In this document: positions 61,704-64,000 of the stretch, piece by piece | How positions within the stretch are numbered: position 1 is the stretch's first letter | How the letters are laid out: each line of letters begins with the position of its first letter | From: Scatophagus argus | Taxonomy: Eukaryota > Chordata > Actinopteri > Scatophagidae | Assembly (NCBI RefSeq): GCF_020382885.2 | Contig: NC_058504.1 | Location: 20,223,019-20,287,018 of the forward strand | Direction of reading: 5' to 3' | DNA length: 64,000 nucleotides | Program-made: the position numbers and the translations under genes | The notes under the pieces: generated by a model | Database searches by the model: none | Told to the model about the DNA's origin: nothing | The model's input: the letters and a program-made list of their open reading frames with translations, nothing else

Positions 61704-62945
61704 TGTTGGGATGTCTAGCCATGTGCTCAGGAGAACAATAGAGAGGCCTACATGTACCCCAAGAGACCTGAACTACAGTGACTGACCTTTAGAGATCCCC
61801 CTCATGATGTACACCTAGTCGTAAATCCTGAATTCAAACTTAGGACCGGCATGGACATTGGCTGTGGTCCAGCCATCTCCACGGGGGTCCGAGGTGACAT
61901 CACTCAGGTAATAAAAGGCCACTGGAACCCTCAGAAGTGGCTTTTTCCCCATGCGTGCTGTGACAGTGAGAGCTGCACCAGGCCCTCCTAGGTGTCCAGG
62001 TCGCCGAGAGGGAGCAACATTTCAAACATTTGATTATTATCAACTTTAAAATCCTGGGTCACAGTCCGCATCGCCAGAGGGGCGAGGTAATGGACCGTCA
62101 GCACCCGCCAAGGACAGCGCTGTGAATGTTCAAACGGAGTATTTCTTTTCCAAACTCCAAAGAATTGGAGCAACACGCACAGTAAGAGGCTTGTGTCTGG
62201 GCAGAGGCATTATTAAGATAGCATTATTAATGTGTGATTTTTGGACTTGTAAGTGCTGCACTCATTTACTTTTTGCTACCTATCATCCACCCTCATCAGT
62301 TCCAAGAGCTCGCGCATCACCAGTTAAAGGACCAATACCTGATCAGATTAACTTCGGTTTACTGACCCTGTTATTGTGTGGTGATAGTGTGGGAATCAAA
62401 AGAACTGAGGTGATGATCTTTATTGGGCTCTTTATTTCTTCTTCTATCCCTATCTCTTTCCTTCACATTTTTACATGGGCATCGAGGTAGAGGGACGAGC
62501 ACGCAATCATGAACCTCCTCAGAGAACACGTGGCGTCAAAGGGTCTTCATCCATTGTCCTCCTTTGTTTGCTACGTAAGCTAGATCATGTGGGCAATCGC
62601 CATCTTGGCTCTGAGCAGCACGTCCTGTGTGTCACTCTGTTGCCATCTTGGTTCTTTGCTGACTCGTCACTTATGCGGTCACCCGCCATTTTGTTCTTGC
62701 TGACGTCACTCATGTGACTACCCGCCATCTTGCCTTCAAGGGGCATGCCTCATGCATCACCCCTCCGCAATCTTGGTTCTTACTGATACGTAACACTTGG
62801 ATTATAACAGTGTTTATTATAAGTGATACTTATCTCTGGATGGTTGTTGCTAGTTAATAAATCCTGTTATATATAATATAAATAATTTAACTTGTCATCT
62901 GTGGTTGTTGTGAATGTACTTGTAATAGCAGATGGATTCATGACA
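61704..62945 (+). mobile_element. Candidate long LTR-like element containing a tandem array
   Basis: From a TGTTGGGATG start to a GATTCATGACA end, this segment is more GC-rich and less AT-biased than its flanks. It contains a TATA-like box (TAATAAAAGG, from 61909) with GTGACATCAC upstream, and an AATAAA at 62856-62861. That order fits a long LTR (about 1.24 kb), but the boundaries are guesses: the left edge is an (AT)n tract, so no duplication can be tested, and no primer-binding site or coding region was recognised. It could equally be a non-autonomous repeat or an old promoter-containing unit. Confidence 0.3.
62549..62790. repeat. Tandem array of about 43-bp units with YY1-like cores
   Basis: Cores reading (G)CCAT(C/T)TTG start at 62599, 62642, 62685 and 62724, and a variant GCAATCTTGG starts at 62767. 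Spacings are 43, 43, 39 and 43 bp; a more degenerate unit precedes them near 62551. Unit bodies share TTCTTTGCTGA and CGTCAC-like segments, and one unit carries a full TGACGTCA (62701-62708). CCATNTT, especially CGCCATCTTG, is the YY1 consensus, and TGACGTCA is the CREB/ATF site. The periodicity and motifs are visible directly; protein binding is inferred. Confidence 0.75.
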
Positions 62946-64000
62946 GTCAGTGGTCGGATTTACCCTTCATTAATATTTTTAGAGACTGTTATTTCCACTT
63001 GTTAATTTGGCTATTGGTCCCGTTTTACGTGTATGAAAAATACACTGATCTTGTTTCCTCATAATCACTGACTCTTTTTGTCAATACCCAAATGTGTGAT
63101 GATGAGTGACAATACAAGTTTTTACGTGATGTAAATACAAAAATAACATACTATCAAGAATAATACCACCTCCTGACATGCTCATATCTAATTTAATCCA
63201 TTTCTTAAATAACTAGTGTTAAATAATTTACTTAATTTACCAATTACAATCAAGAGAACGTCATTATTTGTCCACAGGCTTATGAATTTTTTTATTGATA
63301 CTAATGAACAAATACTCGAGTGCCTTCTCAAATGCTGTAGTTGCCCTGAGATTTATTTCTACTCATGTGTTCACTTATTACATATCTTTTCAGTGGTTTT
63401 GTTCTGAAGCCTCTCAGTAACCCTTTATGAAAGCTGCGAGGAATATATTTACAAAGTTAAGATGTTTTTCATTTAAGTGCAGTGTAATGCTATAAGTCAG
63501 TGAAGAAGATGCAAACAGAAGGAAACTGAGCTGAACTTGACCAGAAATGTAAAATATACATCAAATCTATCTGTCGGAGTCCTCCAGAGAAGCTCCATCA
63601 AAGGTTACCAGATTTAAAGGAATATCTATGTTGTTGTTGCATAATATCAGTATATGTTTGGAGTGAGTCACTGCATGTTGACATCATATACTTTACTCAT
63701 TTATCTCCATGGAAGGAATTTAACTATTAGCAGTTGCAAATGACAGCAGCATAGCATTTTCTGATAAATAATTGACCTAGTTTGGTTAAATTAGTAAAAT
63801 ACAAGTTTATACAAGGCAGCATGTTTGTCCTTTAATAGATTTTTGAATTATGCAACAGTAAATTGAAATAAATCTCCTTCGCAAAATTTAATGTAACAGT
63901 AAAAGCTAAAATGAACTCTTTTAGTTCCTTGTATTTAAATATCAAATTGTCTTATTTGTGTTTTTTCATGTTTACCCCCACCAAATACCACAACATGTGG
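62946..64000. other. Intergenic, no gene recognised
   Basis: AT-rich sequence to the window edge with no recognisable exon or repeat. Confidence 0.5.

Noticed and set aside
47416..64000. Search for RXFP1, the next gene in human order
   Set aside because: No LDLa, LRR or 7TM-like exon recognised on either strand; it may lie outside the window or have moved.

Overview
This window is vertebrate genomic DNA, almost certainly from a ray-finned (teleost) fish and probably a percomorph. It holds three multi-exon protein genes with GT-AG introns and protein sequences close to their human orthologs. It also carries teleost-style repeats: a DANA/V-SINE-like tRNA-derived SINE, L2-type LINE pieces with the usual teleost L2 3' tail, and long (CA)n, (GA)n and (TAGA)n microsatellites. 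There are no bacterial features, CRISPR arrays or operons.

Layout. (1) About 1.4-13.35 kb, minus strand: a complete SNX25 (sorting nexin 25) gene. I could splice 21 coding exons by eye, phase-consistent throughout, to 974 codons plus stop (two N-terminal membrane helices, PXA, RGS, PX and C-terminal nexin domains). One intron has a GC rather than GT donor, and a SINE with an intact 11-bp target-site duplication sits in intron 2. (2) About 13.35-30.9 kb: promoter side of SNX25, then a long gene-free stretch with microsatellites and a LINE 3'-end relic. (3) 30.9-33.1 kb: a degenerate, 5'-truncated L2-type LINE on the plus strand. (4) 33.38-39.40 kb, minus strand: complete GASK1B (FAM198B), four coding exons, 511 codons, with two more L2 pieces in its introns. 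(5) 39.4-41.3 kb: a divergent intergenic region containing a decayed LINE ORF2 end. (6) 41.33-47.26 kb, plus strand: complete TMEM144, twelve coding exons, 398 codons, with an unusual N-terminal signal-peptide-like extension rich in glycosylation sequons. (7) 47.4-64 kb: a gene desert with two LTR-like elements. The distal one contains a tandem array of about 43-bp units, each with a YY1-like CCATNTT core.

The divergent GASK1B/TMEM144 pair matches the adjacency I recall on human 4q32, whereas SNX25 lies elsewhere on human 4q. The fish SNX25-GASK1B neighbourhood therefore looks like a lineage-specific arrangement. The three genes are not a pathway: SNX25 is an endosomal/ER membrane tether, GASK1B a Golgi type II protein of the GASK1 family, and TMEM144 a multi-pass carrier-like membrane protein. 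I found no wholly new gene system. The least explained element is the 43-bp YY1/CRE array at 62.55-62.79 kb.
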